A DNA stretch of 64,000 nt. Source: Phytobacter diazotrophicus (GTDB taxonomy: Bacteria > Pseudomonadota > Gammaproteobacteria > Enterobacterales > Enterobacteriaceae). The DNA is taken from the NCBI GenBank assembly GCA_004346725.1, contig SMDE01000004.1, positions 331,953 to 395,952 on the forward strand, written 5' to 3'. Shown here piece by piece: positions 32,326 through 42,965 of the stretch (the stretch's first letter is position 1; each line of letters starts with the position of its first letter). The notes beneath the pieces are model-generated. The model saw only the letters and a list, made by a program, of their open reading frames with translations. It did no database searches and was not told where the DNA came from. The translations under genes and the position numbers were made by a program.

Positions 32326-32352
32326 GGGAGTCGACCATGACAGTCGACTCCC
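32326..32352. terminator. Terminator between convergent murJ and flgN
   Basis: GGGAGTCGAC and GTCGACTCCC form a perfect 10-bp stem over CATGACA. On the minus strand it is followed by TTTTG, favouring flgN-side termination. Confidence 0.8.
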
Positions 32353-32377
32353 GCATAAAAGAATGTGAACGCGTTAG

Positions 32378-32800
32378 CTAAATGGAAATCTTTTTTCCGC
32401 CCCTGCTACCCGTAAAGGTCTGACCGTCCGCACCATAAAGCCCTGGCTCCTGGTGAGGTTTCAGTACCTCGAGCGCTTTTCGGTTAAGGGCAATTTGCCC
32501 TTCGAGCAACCAGCCGTTGTGTTGGTTCAGATCACGCAGGTGTTGCGTTTTTCGTGTGATTATCTGCCAGCGATCGGCGATATCGTCATTCGCGCTACTT
32601 TGCACCTTTTGCGCTTCGCGGCGTTGCTGCTCAAGATAATCCAGTGTGGCAAGCAATGAGCTTTTCTCTTCCGTAATGCGTTGCAACGTGCTGCTATGCA
32701 CATGGCCCACAGAGAGTTGTTTTTGCTCAGCATCCATCACGTCTTTTAATGCGTTCAGGATAACTGTCATCTGATCAAGAATGTCTGACAGTTGATTCAT
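32378..32800 (-). CDS. flgN: Flagellar export chaperone FlgN
   Basis: 140 aa, helical, with long heptad-like stretches (about 5-120). Binds FlgK and FlgL and delivers them to the flagellar export gate. Starts 3 bp after the flgM stop. C-terminal KKISI tail and overall size fit the family (138-140 aa). Confidence 0.94.
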   Translation of the reverse strand: MNQLSDILDQMTVILNALKDVMDAEQKQLSVGHVHSSTLQRITEEKSSLLATLDYLEQQRREAQKVQSSANDDIADRWQIITRKTQHLRDLNQHNGWLLEGQIALNRKALEVLKPHQEPGLYGADGQTFTGSRGGKKISI

Positions 32801-32803
32801 ACA

Positions 32804-33094
32804 TTATTTACTCAAGTAACTCTGCACTTCGTTAATCAGGGCATCGGCGATTTTACCGGTGTCCATCTTTAGCTCACCATTACGGATTGCCGTTTTCAGT
32901 TGTTCAACGCGTTCCATATTGACGTCGCTGCTACCCGGCTGCATCAATTTGGATTGGGCATCACTGAGCGTTACGCTCGTGCTGTTGGCGGTTTTCGATT
33001 TTTCCAGACGTACTTTCGTTGCCTGGGTGTCGCTGGTTTCACGTGGTTGTACGGTGCTAACCGGCTTTAAAGGCGATGTACGATCAATGCTCAT
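32804..33094 (-). CDS. flgM: Anti-sigma-28 factor FlgM
   Basis: 96 aa. Holds FliA (sigma-28) inactive until it is exported through the completed hook-basal body. The N-terminal half is polar and probably unfolded ([20 protein letters not shown]); the C-terminal half (about 55-95, [18 protein letters not shown], then [13 protein letters not shown]) forms the sigma-binding helices. Preceded by a sigma-28 promoter, allowing feedback. Confidence 0.96.
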   Translation of the reverse strand: MSIDRTSPLKPVSTVQPRETSDTQATKVRLEKSKTANSTSVTLSDAQSKLMQPGSSDVNMERVEQLKTAIRNGELKMDTGKIADALINEVQSYLSK

Positions 33095-33157
33095 AGTGTG
33101 TTGTCCTCATAGAGGTTTTCCGGCGTTTTGGGTCTGCCATCTTCAGTCGTTGCTTAT

Positions 33158-33184
33158 TTATCGGCAGATGCCGCGAATTCTTTA
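33158..33184 (-). promoter_or_regulatory. Sigma-28 promoter of flgM
   Basis: On the minus strand TAAA (33184-33181), 15 bp, then GCCGATAA (33165-33158): a full match to the FliA consensus TAAA-N15-GCCGATAA. It lies between flgA and flgM and drives flgMN as a class 3 unit in addition to readthrough from flgA. Confidence 0.95.
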
Positions 33185-33190
33185 AAAAGA

Positions 33191-33856
33191 TTATAGGTTA
33201 ATCAGAATATTCCCATCAGCGCCGACAATTCCACTTACAATTTGTCCAGAAGACATGCGTACCCGGGCACTTTGCGACACCGCCGCATTGTTCAGCGCCT
33301 GGCCTTCACTATTGACACTAAAGCCTTCGCCATTGGCTACAACCATCACTCGCTGGCCGGCTTTTACTCGCCAGGCCTGGCGCAGCATCGAGAGCTGAAC
33401 CGGTTGATCGGGTGAGAGATCGCGCAGGCTTACGGCATCTTGTGCCTGAGAAATATCGAGCATTGTTTTCGGCGGTAACTGATCGAGCCTGCCTCGTTTG
33501 AGCTTTACGCTTTCCGGCGTCAGTACACTACCACGGGCAATCGCCTGAGCGGCGACAACATAATTACCCGTCGCCTGGACGTTTACCTGCAAATAGCGCT
33601 TTTCGTTACCGCAGTTTGTCAATACGTTGACGTTCCCCCAAAGCTGAGCGTAGCCCGTCAAACTTAAAGCCGGTTGCTCACAGGTGGGATAAAGATTTTT
33701 CGGCGTACGTATTGTTACCACCACCTCGTCACTAAAGCCAGCCAGTCGTTGTGCAAAAAACGCGGTGAGCTGCGCCTTTAAGTCTTGCGCCAACACTTGC
33801 GGGCTTAAAATCAAAAACAGCAATGCCGCGGCTAAACCGCTTTTCAACGTGTTCAT
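33191..33856 (-). CDS. flgA: P-ring assembly chaperone FlgA
   Basis: 221 aa. Periplasmic chaperone that assists FlgI polymerisation around the rod. Signal peptide ends at VLA (about residue 23). The C-terminal part is an SAF-type domain (VVAAQAIARGSVLTPESVKLKRG). First gene of flgAMN, divergent from flgB, sharing the intergenic FlhDC box. Confidence 0.95.
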   Translation of the reverse strand: MNTLKSGLAAALLFLILSPQVLAQDLKAQLTAFFAQRLAGFSDEVVVTIRTPKNLYPTCEQPALSLTGYAQLWGNVNVLTNCGNEKRYLQVNVQATGNYVVAAQAIARGSVLTPESVKLKRGRLDQLPPKTMLDISQAQDAVSLRDLSPDQPVQLSMLRQAWRVKAGQRVMVVANGEGFSVNSEGQALNNAAVSQSARVRMSSGQIVSGIVGADGNILINL

Positions 33857-33920
33857 CGCAGACCCCTGCCTGTTGTTTGTTGAAGAGATGACAGGATTCT
33901 ACCCGTCACGCAAATCTATC

Positions 33921-33960
33921 AACGCAATAAATAGCGACGCATTTTGCGCTTATTCCGTCG
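33921..33960. promoter_or_regulatory. FlhDC-type box between flgA and flgB
   Basis: AACGCAATAAATAGCG, a 10-bp spacer, then CGCTTATTCCGTCG: two inverted half-sites close to the FlhD4C2 consensus (AAYGSN2-3AAATARCG-N10-12-CGYTATT). Placed centrally in the 165-bp divergent region, it fits class 2 activation of both flgAMN and flgBCDEFGHIJ. Confidence 0.8.
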
Positions 33961-34021
33961 ATAAGGCGCGCGTAAGGAGATTTAAGCTGTTGACTAAATA
34001 ATTGTCATCAGCGGGGAAGCC

Positions 34022-34438
34022 ATGCTCGATAAACTTGATGCCGCGTTACGGTTCCAGCAAGAAGCACTGAATCTGAGCGCGCAGCGCCAGGAAATCCTGG
34101 CCGCCAATATTGCGAACGCCGATACCCCGGGGTATCAGGCGCGTGATATGGATTTTTCCAGCGAACTGAAAAAGGTGATGGAACGTGGCCGTGCAGAGAA
34201 CACAGGCGTCTCGCTGGCGTTAACTTCCAGTCGCCATATTCCGGCGCAAGCCATTTCCACCCCGTCTCCAGACCTGCTTTATCGTATCCCGGATCAGCCA
34301 TCTGCCGATGGCAACACCGTGGATATGGATCGCGAGCGTACACAGTTTGCGGATAACAGCCTTAAGTATCAGACAGGGCTGACCGTGCTGGGCGGGCAGA
34401 TTAAAAGCATGATGTCCGTGTTGCAGGGGAATAACTAA
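34022..34438 (+). CDS. flgB: Flagellar proximal rod protein FlgB
   Basis: 138 aa rod subunit linking the MS-ring/FliE to the rod. The N-terminal rod/hook signature [22 protein letters not shown] (about 19-40) and C-terminal helix ([22 protein letters not shown]) pair as a coiled coil. First gene of flgBCDEFGHIJ; flgC follows 2 bp after the stop. Confidence 0.96.
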   Translation: MLDKLDAALRFQQEALNLSAQRQEILAANIANADTPGYQARDMDFSSELKKVMERGRAENTGVSLALTSSRHIPAQAISTPSPDLLYRIPDQPSADGNTVDMDRERTQFADNSLKYQTGLTVLGGQIKSMMSVLQGNN

Positions 34439-34440
34439 CC

Positions 34441-34845
34441 ATGGCATTGCTGAATATTTTTGATATCTCCGGCTCCGCGCTTGCCGCGCAGTCCAAACGT
34501 CTGAACGTGGCTGCCAGTAACCTGGCGAACGCCGACAGCGTCGCCGGACCGGACGGTCAACCTTATCGCGCTAAGCAAGTCGTTTTCCAGGTGGATGCTG
34601 CACCAGGCCAGGCAACGGGTGGCGTAAAAGTGGCTGGCGTTGTTGAAAGCCAGGCACCCGACAAGCTGGTTTATGAACCCGGCAACCCACTGGCGGATGC
34701 GAAGGGCTACGTCAAAATGCCTAACGTTGATGTTGTCGGGGAAATGGTGAACAGCATGTCCGCGTCTCGCAGCTATCAGGCGAACGTCGAAGTGCTCAAC
34801 ACCGTTAAAAATATGATGCTCAAAACGCTTACTCTCGGCCAGTAA
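34441..34845 (+). CDS. flgC: Flagellar proximal rod protein FlgC
   Basis: 134 aa rod protein. N-terminal [22 protein letters not shown] and C-terminal [29 protein letters not shown] are the conserved ends of axial proteins. Usual family length. Between flgB (2 bp) and flgD (12 bp). Confidence 0.96.
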   Translation: MALLNIFDISGSALAAQSKRLNVAASNLANADSVAGPDGQPYRAKQVVFQVDAAPGQATGGVKVAGVVESQAPDKLVYEPGNPLADAKGYVKMPNVDVVGEMVNSMSASRSYQANVEVLNTVKNMMLKTLTLGQ

Positions 34846-34857
34846 AAGGAGACATAA

Positions 34858-35544
34858 ATGTCTATCGCCGTAAATGTGAACGACACGTCCAGCAGTAGTG
34901 TCAAGTCCACCAGCAGCAGTAGCAGCTCGTCTCAACTGACTACGAGTAGCGCGTCAGACCTACAGAGCAGCTTCCTGACCCTGTTGGTCGCACAGTTAAA
35001 AAACCAGGACCCAACCAATCCGCTGCAGAACAACGAACTGACCTCACAGCTTGCCCAGATCAGTACGCTGAACGGGATTGAAAAACTGAACACCACTCTG
35101 GGATCTATCTCCGGGCAGATCGATAACAGCCAGGCGCTGCAGGCCAGCAATCTGGTAGGTCACGGTGTAATGATTGAAGGTACGACGATTCTGGCTGGCA
35201 GCTCAACCACAACGCCGTTTGGTGTTGAACTGACCCAGGCCGCAGATAAAGCGACCGCGACCATCACCAGCAAAGACGGCACCGTGGTACAGACCGTCAA
35301 CCTGGGGCCGCTGACCGCTGGCGTCCATACCTTCAGTTGGGATGGAAAGCTGTCGGACGGCACCACCGCCCCAGATGGCTCTTATAAAGTTTCTATCGCC
35401 GCCAGTTCAGGCACTACGCAACTGGTTGCTCAGCCGCTGCAATACGCTCTGGTTCAGGGGGTAACGCTGTCGGAATCAGGCAACAAGTTAGATTTAGGTA
35501 CCTACGGCACCACTACGCTCAACGAAGTTCGGCAGATTATTTAA
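34858..35544 (+). CDS. flgD: Hook cap / scaffolding protein FlgD
   Basis: 228 aa. Caps the growing hook and is lost when FlgK arrives. A Ser-rich N-terminus (SSSSVKSTSSSSSSSQL) is followed by the conserved DLQSSFLTLLVAQLKNQDPTNPLQNNELTSQLAQIS, then a FlgD Ig-like domain (about 110-200). A few residues shorter than K-12, in the poorly conserved N-terminal Ser tract. Confidence 0.96.
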   Translation: MSIAVNVNDTSSSSVKSTSSSSSSSQLTTSSASDLQSSFLTLLVAQLKNQDPTNPLQNNELTSQLAQISTLNGIEKLNTTLGSISGQIDNSQALQASNLVGHGVMIEGTTILAGSSTTTPFGVELTQAADKATATITSKDGTVVQTVNLGPLTAGVHTFSWDGKLSDGTTAPDGSYKVSIAASSGTTQLVAQPLQYALVQGVTLSESGNKLDLGTYGTTTLNEVRQII

Positions 35545-35570
35545 GCCTTAACACTTATCAGGAGTAAGTC

Positions 35571-36842
35571 ATGGCCTTTTCACAAGCGGTCAGCGGTCTG
35601 AATGCTGCGGCCACCAACCTCGATCTTATTGGTAACAACATCGCCAACTCCGCTACGTATGGCTTTAAATCCAGTACTGCGTCCTTCGCTGACATGTTTG
35701 CGGGTTCTAAAGTAGGTCTGGGTGTTAAAGTCGCGGGCGTTACCCAGGACTTTAACGACGGTACCACCACCAATACGGGACGCGGCCTGGATGTCGCAAT
35801 TAGCCAGAATGGCTTCTTCCGCCTCGTTGATACCAACGGTTCTGTTTATTACAGCCGTAATGGCCAGTTCACGCTGGATGAAAACCGCAACCTGGTAAAC
35901 ATGCAGGGTCTGCAAGTAACGGGTTTTCCGGCAAGCGGTACGCCTCCGACCATCCAGTCGGGCGCGAACCCAACGGGGATCAATATCCCAACGACGCTGA
36001 TGTCGGCACAAATCACCACCACCGCAACGATGCCGGTTAACCTGAACTCGTCTTCTAAGACGCCGACAGTGACCACGTTCGACCCGACTAACGCTGACAG
36101 CTACAACTTAAAAGGGCCGATCACCGTTTACGACAGCCAGGGTAACGCCCACGACATGAACGTGTTTTATGTCAAAAGCGCAACAAATAACAATACATGG
36201 GATGTCTACACGCAGGATTCCAGCGTAACGGGCTCTACGGCGACCAAAGCGGCGCAGATGGTCTTTAATCAGAACGGTAGCCTGCAAGGTGTATACAACT
36301 ACACCTTTAATACCACGACCGGTAACTACGATCTGTCCACGACGGCGAATACGAATCCTGCCATTACTGTCACTTCCGGTACGCTTAACGGCGCTACAGC
36401 GGCGACATTCTCCCTGAGTTTCCTGAACTCCATGCAGCAGAACACCACTAGCGCCGTCGTGAGCACCTCGCAGAACGGCTACAAGCCGGGTTCTATGGTG
36501 AGCTACACCATTAACGATGACGGTACCGTCGTGGGTTCCTACTCCAACGAACAGAAACAGGTGCTGGGTCAGATTGTCCTGGCGAACTTCGCCAACAACG
36601 AAGGCCTGAAATCTGAGGGTGATAACGTATGGTCTGCCACAAACAAATCTGGCGTGGCGCTGTTGGGTACGGCAGGTACGGGTAACTTCGGTTCGCTGAC
36701 CAACGGCGCACTCGAAGCCTCTAACGTGGATCTGAGTAAAGAACTGGTCAATATGATCGTCGCGCAGCGTAACTATCAGTCGAATGCGCAGACCATCAAA
36801 ACCCAGGATCAGATCCTTAACACGCTGGTTAACCTGCGTTAA
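35571..36842 (+). CDS. flgE: Flagellar hook protein FlgE
   Basis: 423 aa hook subunit. Conserved D0/D1 ends: MAFSQAVSGLNAAATNLDLIGNNIANSATYGFKSS at the N-terminus, and DLSKELVNMIVAQRNYQSNAQTIKTQDQILNTLVNLR at the C-terminus. About 20 residues longer than the 402-403 aa E. coli/Salmonella proteins; the extra sequence is Thr/Asn/Tyr-rich (about 240-265) in the surface-exposed D2 domain. Confidence 0.96.
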   Translation: MAFSQAVSGLNAAATNLDLIGNNIANSATYGFKSSTASFADMFAGSKVGLGVKVAGVTQDFNDGTTTNTGRGLDVAISQNGFFRLVDTNGSVYYSRNGQFTLDENRNLVNMQGLQVTGFPASGTPPTIQSGANPTGINIPTTLMSAQITTTATMPVNLNSSSKTPTVTTFDPTNADSYNLKGPITVYDSQGNAHDMNVFYVKSATNNNTWDVYTQDSSVTGSTATKAAQMVFNQNGSLQGVYNYTFNTTTGNYDLSTTANTNPAITVTSGTLNGATAATFSLSFLNSMQQNTTSAVVSTSQNGYKPGSMVSYTINDDGTVVGSYSNEQKQVLGQIVLANFANNEGLKSEGDNVWSATNKSGVALLGTAGTGNFGSLTNGALEASNVDLSKELVNMIVAQRNYQSNAQTIKTQDQILNTLVNLR

Positions 36843-36862
36843 TCGGCTGACGGGATGGTCTA

Positions 36863-37618
36863 ATGGATCACGCAATATACACAGCGATGGGTGCGGCAAG
36901 TCAGACGCTGAACCAGCAGTCTGTCACCGCCAGCAACCTGGCCAACGCTTCAACACCGGGCTTTCGTGCGCAGCTTAGTGCGCTGCGTGCGGTACCGGTA
37001 GAAGGGTTGTCGCTGCCGACCCGTACACTGGTCGCCGAGACCACACCTGGCGCTGATATGACGCCAGGCGATCTGAACTACACGTCACGCCCACTGGATG
37101 TTGCCCTGCAACAGGATGGTTGGCTGGCGGTGCAGAGCGCGGATGGTTCCGAAGGGTATACCCGTAACGGTAACATTCAGGTCACACCGACCGGGCAACT
37201 GACCATTCAGGGGCATCCGGTCATGGGTGAGAACGGGCCGATTGCTGTTCCGGAAGGTTCACAGGTCACCATTGCCGCGGACGGGACCATTTCCGCCCTG
37301 ACCGCCGGTGATCCGCCGAACACGGTCTCCCCGGTTGGCAAACTGAAACTGGTGAAAGCGAACGGCAGTGAAGTGGTGCGTGGCGATGACGGTCTTTTCC
37401 GCGTCAGCCAAAGCGCGCAAGCCACACGTGGCCAGACGTTACAGCCGGACCCAAACATCCGCGTCATGTCAGGTGTGCTGGAAGGCAGTAACGTTAAACC
37501 TATGGCGGCAATGGCCGATATGATCGCCAGCGCGCGCCGCTTTGAAATGCAAATGAAAGTTATTGGTAACGTTGATGAGAATGCGCAGCGTGCCAACCAG
37601 TTACTGTCCATGAGCTAA
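36863..37618 (+). CDS. flgF: Flagellar proximal rod protein FlgF
   Basis: 251 aa, the K-12 length. Begins MDHAIYTAMGAASQTLNQQSVTASNLANASTPGF, a rod/hook signature, and ends with the conserved GVLEGSNVKPMAAMADMIASARRFEMQMKVI helix. Middle of flgBCDEFGHIJ, 20 bp after flgE and 15 bp before flgG. Confidence 0.96.
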   Translation: MDHAIYTAMGAASQTLNQQSVTASNLANASTPGFRAQLSALRAVPVEGLSLPTRTLVAETTPGADMTPGDLNYTSRPLDVALQQDGWLAVQSADGSEGYTRNGNIQVTPTGQLTIQGHPVMGENGPIAVPEGSQVTIAADGTISALTAGDPPNTVSPVGKLKLVKANGSEVVRGDDGLFRVSQSAQATRGQTLQPDPNIRVMSGVLEGSNVKPMAAMADMIASARRFEMQMKVIGNVDENAQRANQLLSMS

Positions 37619-37621
37619 TAA

Positions 37622-38416
<795 letters not shown>

Positions 38417-38473
38417 GGCGTTATCCGGTGCGGCGCAGGCTGCACCGGAACCCTGATTTCGAAGATGAATGTA

Positions 38474-39172
38474 ATGCAAAAAAACGCCGCGGGCCGCTAC
38501 CCCCTGTTAGCTTTACTGGCACTGATGTTGAACGGATGTGCCTGGGTTCCCTCAACACCGCTGGTGCAGGGCGCAACGACCGCTCAACCGATGCCGGGAC
38601 CCGTTCCGGTCGTCAATGGCTCTATTTACCAGACTGCGCAGCCTATCAACTATGGCTACCAGCCGCTGTTTGAAGACCGTCGCCCGCGTAACGTCGGGGA
38701 TACATTGACGCTGGTGCTGCAAGAAAACGTGAGCGCCAGTAAGAGTTCATCAGCGAATGCCAGCCGCGATGGCAAAAGCAGTTTCTCAATGGATACCACG
38801 CCTCGCTATCTGGAAGGCTTGTTCGGTAATGCGCGTGCAGACCTGACGAGCGAAGGCAGCAACTCGTTTAACGGCAAAGGCGGCGCTAACGCCAGCAATA
38901 CATTTAGCGGCACGTTGACCGTTACGGTCGACCAGGTACTGATCAACGGCAATTTACACGTGGTGGGTGAAAAACAGATCGCCATCAACCAGGGCACTGA
39001 ATTTATCCGCTTCTCAGGTGTTGTGAACCCACGCACCATCAGCGGCAGCAATACGGTTCCGTCCACACAGGTGGCGGACGCGCGCATCGAGTATGTCGGC
39101 AACGGCTACATTAACGAAGCGCAGAATATGGGCTGGCTGCAGCGTTTCTTCCTCAACTTATCGCCGATGTAA
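38474..39172 (+). CDS. flgH: Flagellar L-ring lipoprotein FlgH
   Basis: 232 aa outer membrane ring protein. Lipobox LNGC (Cys near residue 22) after a short signal sequence. The body contains [23 protein letters not shown] and the strongly conserved [24 protein letters not shown]. The ATG at 38474 gives exactly the K-12 length; one three codons upstream is also in frame. Confidence 0.96.
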   Translation: MQKNAAGRYPLLALLALMLNGCAWVPSTPLVQGATTAQPMPGPVPVVNGSIYQTAQPINYGYQPLFEDRRPRNVGDTLTLVLQENVSASKSSSANASRDGKSSFSMDTTPRYLEGLFGNARADLTSEGSNSFNGKGGANASNTFSGTLTVTVDQVLINGNLHVVGEKQIAINQGTEFIRFSGVVNPRTISGSNTVPSTQVADARIEYVGNGYINEAQNMGWLQRFFLNLSPM

Positions 39173-39184
39173 CCGGGGTGAATT

Positions 39185-40279
39185 ATGTTTAGATTTCTGG
39201 CTGGAATAGCGTTAGTGCTGGTGGCGTTTGTCGCCCAGGCCGACCGCATCCGGGACCTCACCAGTGTACAGGGCGTACGTGAAAACTCCTTAATTGGTTA
39301 TGGCTTAGTGGTTGGCCTTGACGGAACGGGTGACCAGACCACCCAAACGCCATTCACTACTCAGAGCCTGAATAACATGTTGTCGCAGATGGGGATCACC
39401 GTCCCGGCTGGCACCAACATGCAGCTCAAAAACGTTGCGGCGGTCATGGTTACCGCCCAGCTTCCGGCGTTTGGCCGCCAGGGGCAGACCATCGACGTGG
39501 TGGTCTCCTCTATGGGTAACGCCAAAAGCCTGCGTGGCGGTACGCTGCTGATGACCCCACTGAAAGGGGTGGATAGTCAGGTCTATGCCCTGGCGCAGGG
39601 GAATATCCTGGTCGGTGGCGCAGGCGCATCCGCTGGTGGCAGCAGCGTGGCGGTTAACCAGCTTAACGGTGGACGTATCACTGGCGGTGCCGTGATTGAA
39701 CGCGAGTTGCCTTCCCAGTTTGGCAATGGCAACACCATCAACCTGCAATTGAACCAGGATGACTTCACGATGGCGCAGCAGATTGCTGACACCATCAACC
39801 GTCGTGGCATGGGTGGCGCAACCGCGCTGGATGCCCGTACGGTTCAGGTCCGCGTGCCGCAAGGCGGCAGTTCGCAGGTGCGCATGCTGGCGGATATCCA
39901 GAACCTGGAAGTGGGTGTCGCGCCGCAGGACGCTAAAATTGTTATCAACTCCCGTACAGGTTCTGTTGTTATGAACCGCGAAGTCACGCTGGATAACTGC
40001 GCCGTGGCACAAGGGAACCTCTCGGTCACGGTCAACCAGTCAGCCAATGTCAGCCAGCCGAACACGCCGTTTGGCGGTGGTCAGACAGTGGTCACGCCGC
40101 AGACACAGATTGACCTGCGTCAGAGTGGCGGCTCCCTGCAAAGTATTCGTTCCAGCGCCAATCTGAATAGCGTGGTACGCGCACTGAACGCGCTGGGCGC
40201 AACACCTATTGATCTGATGTCCATTTTGCAATCAATGCAGAGCGCAGGTTGCCTGCGGGCTAAGCTGGAGATCATTTAA
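39185..40279 (+). CDS. flgI: Flagellar P-ring protein FlgI
   Basis: 364 aa. Signal peptide ends at AQA before [12 protein letters not shown]. The two cysteines that form the stabilising intramolecular disulfide are present (LDNCAVAQ and [11 protein letters not shown]). Stop codon overlaps the flgJ start (39185-40279 ends in the first base of flgJ). Confidence 0.97.
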   Translation: MFRFLAGIALVLVAFVAQADRIRDLTSVQGVRENSLIGYGLVVGLDGTGDQTTQTPFTTQSLNNMLSQMGITVPAGTNMQLKNVAAVMVTAQLPAFGRQGQTIDVVVSSMGNAKSLRGGTLLMTPLKGVDSQVYALAQGNILVGGAGASAGGSSVAVNQLNGGRITGGAVIERELPSQFGNGNTINLQLNQDDFTMAQQIADTINRRGMGGATALDARTVQVRVPQGGSSQVRMLADIQNLEVGVAPQDAKIVINSRTGSVVMNREVTLDNCAVAQGNLSVTVNQSANVSQPNTPFGGGQTVVTPQTQIDLRQSGGSLQSIRSSANLNSVVRALNALGATPIDLMSILQSMQSAGCLRAKLEII

Positions 40280-41235
40280 TGCTGACTGACAGCCGCTTGA
40301 TGGCGAGCGCGGCATGGGACGCGCAATCGCTTAACGATCTGAAAACCAAAGCCGGGCAGGATCCGCAGACTAACCTGAGGCCTGTGGCGCGTCAGGTAGA
40401 GGGGATGTTCGTGCAAATGATGCTGAAAAGCATGCGCGAAGCCCTGCCAAAAGACGGTATTTTCAGCAGCGATTCCACGCGGATGTACACCAGCTTATAT
40501 GACCAGCAAATTGCCCAGCAGATGACGGCAGGCAAGGGGCTGGGACTGGCCGATATGATGGTCCAACAGATGTCCGGCGGGCAGGCGCCGGTTGCTGCGG
40601 GTGACCAGATGCAGCAGGTGCCGATGAAATTCGATCCCGAAACCATCAAAACTTATCAAAGCCAGGCTATTACGCAAATGGTGCGTAAGGCACTGCCGAA
40701 AGCGCCGGAAAATAGTGACGAGCCGCTGAGCGGCGACAGTAAAGACTTCCTGGCTCAACTTTCCCTGCCTGCTCGTCTTGCCAGTGAGCAAAGCGGGGTT
40801 CCTCACCATTTGATTCTGGCGCAGGCCGCGCTGGAATCGGGTTGGGGCCAGCGACAAATCACCCGTGAAAACGGTGCGCCGAGCTTTAACATTTTCGGCG
40901 TGAAGGCGACGCCTGGTTGGAAAGGGCCGACCACCGAAATCACCACCACTGAATATGAAAATGGCGAAGCCAAAAAGGTCAAAGCCAGGTTCCGTGTCTA
41001 TAGCTCGTATCTGGAAGCGCTCTCTGATTATGTCAGCATGCTAAGTCGCAATCCGCGGTATGCGGCGGTGACGACAGCGGCAACGCCGGAACAAGGCGCA
41101 CAGGCGTTGCAGAACGCGGGCTATGCCACCGATCCGAAATATGCGCAGAAACTGACAAGTATGATTCAGCAGCTTAAGTCGATGGGCGAGAAGGTCAGCA
41201 AGGCCTATAGCAATGATATTGAAAATCTGTTCTGA
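40279..41235 (+). CDS. flgJ: Rod cap / peptidoglycan hydrolase FlgJ
   Basis: 318 aa, two domains. The N-terminal half (about 1-150) is the rod cap (ARQVEGMFVQMMLKSMREALPKDG); the C-terminal half is a glycosaminidase-family muramidase with the catalytic Glu in ILAQAALESGWGQ and the later YSSYLEALSDYVSML. Slightly longer than K-12 (313 aa) in the linker. Last gene of the class 2 operon; flgK begins after a sigma-28 promoter. Confidence 0.96.
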   Translation: MLTDSRLMASAAWDAQSLNDLKTKAGQDPQTNLRPVARQVEGMFVQMMLKSMREALPKDGIFSSDSTRMYTSLYDQQIAQQMTAGKGLGLADMMVQQMSGGQAPVAAGDQMQQVPMKFDPETIKTYQSQAITQMVRKALPKAPENSDEPLSGDSKDFLAQLSLPARLASEQSGVPHHLILAQAALESGWGQRQITRENGAPSFNIFGVKATPGWKGPTTEITTTEYENGEAKKVKARFRVYSSYLEALSDYVSMLSRNPRYAAVTTAATPEQGAQALQNAGYATDPKYAQKLTSMIQQLKSMGEKVSKAYSNDIENLF

Positions 41236-41241
41236 AACGAC

Positions 41242-41268
41242 TCAAGTTCAGCTCAGGGTTGCCGATAA
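41242..41268 (+). promoter_or_regulatory. Sigma-28 promoter of flgKL
   Basis: TCAA (41242-41245), 15 bp, then GCCGATAA (41261-41268). The -10 is a perfect FliA match; the -35 differs by one base from TAAA. Correctly placed 43 bp before the flgK start for class 3 expression of flgKL. Confidence 0.92.
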
Positions 41269-41310
41269 TCGTTAGCAGGACTTATGTCTCAAAGTTTATA
41301 AGGAACCTCA

Positions 41311-42951
41311 ATGGCCAACTTGATTAATACCGCGATGAGTGGGCTCAGTGCAGCCCAGGCGGCGCTTAATACCACCAGTAATAACATTTCAAGTTATAAC
41401 GTGACGGGCTATACCCGCCAGACAACAGTCCTGACTGCGGCGAATAGCACCCTGGGTGCTGGTGGGTGGATTGGCAACGGTGCGTTTGTCTCAGGTGTGC
41501 AACGTGAATATGATTCGTTTATTACGAACCAGCTACGCGCAGCGAATACTCAGAGTAGCAGCCTGACGACCCGTTATAACCAAATGTCAAAAATTGACAA
41601 TATGTTGTCGGGTTCAACCAATACGCTGGCCACTGCGCTGCAAGGTTTCTTCTCCAGCGTTCAGACTCTGGTCAGTAACGCCGAGGATTCATCATCCCGC
41701 CAGAGTGTACTGGGTAAAGCCGATGGTCTGGTTAACCAGTTTAAAGTGGCTGACCAGTACCTGCGCGATCAGGATAAACAGGTTAACACCTCTATCTCCT
41801 CAAGCGTTGATCAGATTAATAACTACACCAAGCAAATCGCTAATCTGAACGACCAAATTTCACGTCTGACGGCAGTAGGTGGCGGTGCATCGCCGAACGA
41901 CTTGCTGGATCAGCGCGACCAACTGGTAAGTGAGCTAAACGGCATTGTGGGCGTTGAAGTCAGCGTCCAGGACAACAGCACGTTTAACATCACAATGGCG
42001 AATGGCTATACGCTGGTTCAGGGTAGTACTTCCCGCCAGTTGGCCGCGGTGGCATCCAGTGATGATCCTGCCCGTACGACGGTTGCTTATGTTGACCCGA
42101 CCGCAGGGAACATTGAAATTCCGGAAAAACTGCTGACAACCGGTTCACTGGGTGGCGTGTTGACCTTCCGCTCTCAGGATCTGGACAAAACGCGCAATAC
42201 GCTGGGCCAGTTGGCTTATGTTTTCGCAGATAAGTTCAATGCACAGCATAAACAAGGCTATGACACCGATGGTGATCCGGGTACCGACTTCTTCACGATT
42301 GGCACGCCGTCCACTCTGAGCAATGCGAAAAACACCGGTACTGGTGTCCTGTCAACAATCATTAGTGACAGCACCAAAGTGCAGGCGACGGATTACAAGC
42401 TGCTTAAAACCGATACTGGCTGGAATGTGACCCGACTGGCAGATAATACGGCGTTTGCCGTTACTCCGGATGCCAGCGGCAACCTCAGTTTTGACGGTCT
42501 GACCGTCAGTGTTTCCGGTACAGCGAACAAAAACGACAGTTTCACGGTGAAACCGGTCGTGAACGCCATTACCAATATGAGTGTGGCCATCACCGATGAG
42601 TCGAAAATTGCCATGGCGTCCAGCGCGACATCTGGTAAGAGCGACAACACCAATGGCCAGGCGCTGTTAAATCTGCAAAACAGCAAAGTCATCGGCAATA
42701 CAAAAAGTTTTAACGATGCCTACGCGTCAATGATCAGCTATGTCGGTACAACGACCTCTACGCTGAAAACCAGCAGTACTACGCAGGCGAATGTTGTTAC
42801 GCAGCTTACTGACCAGCAGCAATCGATTTCTGGCGTCAACCTCGACGAAGAGTACGGTAACCTGCAGCGTTACCAGCAATATTATCTCGCAAACGCGCAG
42901 GTGTTGCAGACGGCAAACACGCTGTTCGATGCGATACTGAACGTACGCTAA
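41311..42951 (+). CDS. flgK: Hook-filament junction protein FlgK (HAP1)
   Basis: 546 aa. Canonical ends: LINTAMSGLSAAQAALNTTSNNISSYNVTGYTRQ at the N-terminus and NLQRYQQYYLANAQVLQTANTLFDAILNVR at the C-terminus. A class 3 protein exported with the help of FlgN. Length between the K-12 and Salmonella proteins; the variable central domain (about 330-430) differs most. Confidence 0.96.
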   Translation: MANLINTAMSGLSAAQAALNTTSNNISSYNVTGYTRQTTVLTAANSTLGAGGWIGNGAFVSGVQREYDSFITNQLRAANTQSSSLTTRYNQMSKIDNMLSGSTNTLATALQGFFSSVQTLVSNAEDSSSRQSVLGKADGLVNQFKVADQYLRDQDKQVNTSISSSVDQINNYTKQIANLNDQISRLTAVGGGASPNDLLDQRDQLVSELNGIVGVEVSVQDNSTFNITMANGYTLVQGSTSRQLAAVASSDDPARTTVAYVDPTAGNIEIPEKLLTTGSLGGVLTFRSQDLDKTRNTLGQLAYVFADKFNAQHKQGYDTDGDPGTDFFTIGTPSTLSNAKNTGTGVLSTIISDSTKVQATDYKLLKTDTGWNVTRLADNTAFAVTPDASGNLSFDGLTVSVSGTANKNDSFTVKPVVNAITNMSVAITDESKIAMASSATSGKSDNTNGQALLNLQNSKVIGNTKSFNDAYASMISYVGTTTSTLKTSSTTQANVVTQLTDQQQSISGVNLDEEYGNLQRYQQYYLANAQVLQTANTLFDAILNVR

Positions 42952-42965
42952 GTAAGGGGTAAGAG

